From NCBI GenBank assembly GCA_930989305.1, contig CAKNLF010000003.1:1-44841 (forward strand): a stretch of DNA of 44,841 nt, read 5' to 3'. This document shows positions 43,584 through 44,841 of this stretch, piece by piece. Under the pieces are notes generated by a model. It worked only from the letters and a program-made list of their open reading frames with translations. It ran no database searches and had not been told where the DNA came from. The first letter of the stretch is position 1. Every line of letters starts with the position of its first letter. A program made the position numbers and the translations under genes. The DNA is from an uncultured Roseburia sp. Its GTDB lineage: Bacteria > Bacillota > Clostridia > Lachnospirales > Lachnospiraceae.

Positions 43584-44759
43584 TTAGAACACCCGTCTTA
43601 CTGTTATGATAGATTTATAGTTTGCAGGTGATGTGTATTTAATGCCTCCCTTTGGATAAGGAGCGGAGTTGCTGGCGTGTACTACTGTATTATTTCCTAC
43701 ATAAATCGCAACATGACCGCTGTAGCAGATAATATCGCCCGGCTGCATATTGCTTACAGATACGCTGTGTCCTACGCTTCTCATACCGCCTGAAGAATGA
43801 GGCAGTGATACACCGAAGTGGGCATATACACTCATTACGAATCCTGAACAGTCTGCTCCGTTTGTAAGGCTTGTGCCGCCCCATTTGTATGGATTACCAA
43901 CAAACTGGCTTGCGTAATTCGCTACGGCCTGACCTGATTTAGAACCAGATGTTGTGCCTGATGATGAGCCTTTGTTGCTGCTACTGCTGTTTGAGCTGCT
44001 GGACCCTTTTGAACTGCTGCTTGAAGATCCGATGCTGGATGCTCCTGCGCTTGTCCCTGAAGAGCTGCTGTTGCTTACCTGCTGAGCGTAAACGGCATTC
44101 TGAGCTTCAATTGTTTCTTTATATTCAGCTGCCAGCTGTTTTGCTTCTGCCAGCTGACTGTCGTAATTATCCATCTGTGACTGTTTACTGGACAGTGTGG
44201 ATTTTAATGAACTCTGCTGTTCTTTTAAGGATGCCTGGTTTTCTTCCAGTTCCGCCTGGTCTTCCTGTACCTGGTTTACCAGTGTCTCTACTTCCGCTTT
44301 TGTAGACTGATACTCTGTCAGAAGCTGTCTGTCGTAATCATAGATATCGTTAAAGTAGCTTACTTTGTTGATAACATCTACGATGCTGTCTGATTCCAGC
44401 AAAGCAGTCATGATTGACGTATTGCCGTTTTCATACATATACTTGATACGAGTCTTCATATCCTCATACTGCTGCTGTTCCTTTTCCTGTGCTGCTTTTA
44501 AGTCAGCCTGAGCCTTCTGCAACTCGGCTTTCTTTTCTGTAATTTCATCCTGAATAACATCTATATCAACCAGAAGCTGTACCAGTTCAGAATCCAGTGC
44601 ATCAATTTCTTTCTGCAGGGATTTCTGTTTGCTTTCGATACTGCTTATCTGCGCATTTGCCGCATCTAAATCACTTTTAGTCGGAGCCGCGCCTACAACC
44701 TGTGAGCTTCCGACAATAACTGTTAAAGCTAAAAACAAAGAAATTATTTTTTTCTTCAT
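43584..44759 (-). CDS. Secreted NlpC/P60 peptidoglycan endopeptidase with coiled coil
   Basis: 391 residues. Signal peptide about 1-25 (KKK, hydrophobic core, VVGA-AP). A long coiled coil (about 30-225, PcsB-like) is followed by a Ser/Gly-rich linker (about 230-275), then a C-terminal NlpC/P60 domain. Catalytic Cys304 is in GADCSGF, His349 in GHVAIYVG, and His361 in VVHA is the likely third residue. It should cleave peptide stems in the cell wall; PcsB-like coiled coils are controlled by FtsEX in other Firmicutes, but no ftsEX is nearby. Start chosen at MKKKIIS, with AAGGAGG 5-6 nt upstream. Confidence 0.94.
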   Translation of the reverse strand: MKKKIISLFLALTVIVGSSQVVGAAPTKSDLDAANAQISSIESKQKSLQKEIDALDSELVQLLVDIDVIQDEITEKKAELQKAQADLKAAQEKEQQQYEDMKTRIKYMYENGNTSIMTALLESDSIVDVINKVSYFNDIYDYDRQLLTEYQSTKAEVETLVNQVQEDQAELEENQASLKEQQSSLKSTLSSKQSQMDNYDSQLAEAKQLAAEYKETIEAQNAVYAQQVSNSSSSGTSAGASSIGSSSSSSKGSSSSNSSSSNKGSSSGTTSGSKSGQAVANYASQFVGNPYKWGGTSLTNGADCSGFVMSVYAHFGVSLPHSSGGMRSVGHSVSVSNMQPGDIICYSGHVAIYVGNNTVVHASNSAPYPKGGIKYTSPANYKSIITVRRVF

Positions 44760-44782
44760 GATGCCCTCCTTTATCTTTTGCA

Positions 44783-44811
44783 ATTATATCATCACTTTAT
44801 TACTTTTTCAA
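44783..44811 (-). promoter_or_regulatory. Sigma-A promoter of the NlpC/P60 gene
   Basis: Minus-strand TTGAAA (44806-44811) and TATAAT (44783-44788) with a 17-bp spacer. The -10 box lies about 24 bp upstream of the ATG. Confidence 0.75.
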
Positions 44812-44841
44812 CCGTAAAAGACATTTTCCAGCAATAAACAG

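Noticed and set aside
43944-44075. Low-complexity Ser codon tract as a repeat or CRISPR-like array
   Set aside because: It is simply the Ser/Gly linker of the NlpC/P60 protein.

Overview
The window comes from an anaerobic, spore-forming Firmicute, most likely a Lachnospiraceae-type gut clostridium (order-level inference). Evidence: the sporulation regulator SpoIIID, a CotJ spore-coat operon, a nine-gene V-type ATPase, a TrkA/TrkH potassium system, an MttB-superfamily methyltransferase, an FCD-type GntR regulator and an Hdr/Flx-type flavin and iron-sulfur electron-transfer complex. No rRNA, tRNA, CRISPR array, transposase or integrase gene was seen.

Layout. 1-6.6 kb: guaA, spoIIID, a 2.7-kb insert carrying an unknown protein and a DUF4143 ATPase, then ligT/thpR, a MazG-like gene and a 5'-truncated VOC gene. 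The insert is bracketed by a perfect 47-bp direct repeat of the spoIIID leader, RBS and start codon. 6.6-10.6 kb: a decayed trkH fragment, then intact trkA-trkH, and a DUF554 membrane protein facing trkH. 10.8-19.5 kb: V-ATPase operon (minus strand; order H-I-K-E-C-F-A-B-D), whose c-ring subunit keeps the Na+-binding residues known from Enterococcus hirae. Its promoter is surrounded by three copies of one dyad. 19.85-24.5 kb: a candidate structured small RNA, proX/ybaK, a natural CotJA-CotJB fusion with CotJC, a small unknown protein, an MttB-like protein and an Sfp-type phosphopantetheinyl transferase. 24.5-28.1 kb: glmS, a class I aminotransferase and a small membrane protein.

28.2-42.0 kb is the most interesting part: a compact minus-strand run of thirteen genes with many stop/start overlaps. 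In transcription order it encodes a molybdopterin enzyme resembling pyrogallol-phloroglucinol transhydroxylase with an extra N-terminal SCP2-like lipid-binding domain; its BthL-like iron-sulfur subunit; a HepS-like protein and a HepT-type polyprenyl diphosphate synthase; HdrC, HdrB, HdrA; an MvhD/FlxD protein; two dicluster iron-sulfur proteins; a FlxA-type FAD/NAD(P) protein; a UbiA/MenA prenyltransferase; and a MenG/UbiE methyltransferase. A divergent GntR-FCD regulator sits upstream with a plausible operator. Prenyl-tail synthesis, ring prenylation, ring C-methylation, a hydroxy-aromatic molybdoenzyme with a lipid-binding domain, and a flavin-based electron-supply complex in one unit suggest either an anaerobic pathway that makes or modifies a hydroxylated prenylquinone, or a quinone-linked reductive dehydroxylation system. 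The window cannot decide between them.

42.9-44.8 kb holds yqeY and a secreted NlpC/P60 cell-wall hydrolase, convergent on a shared terminator.
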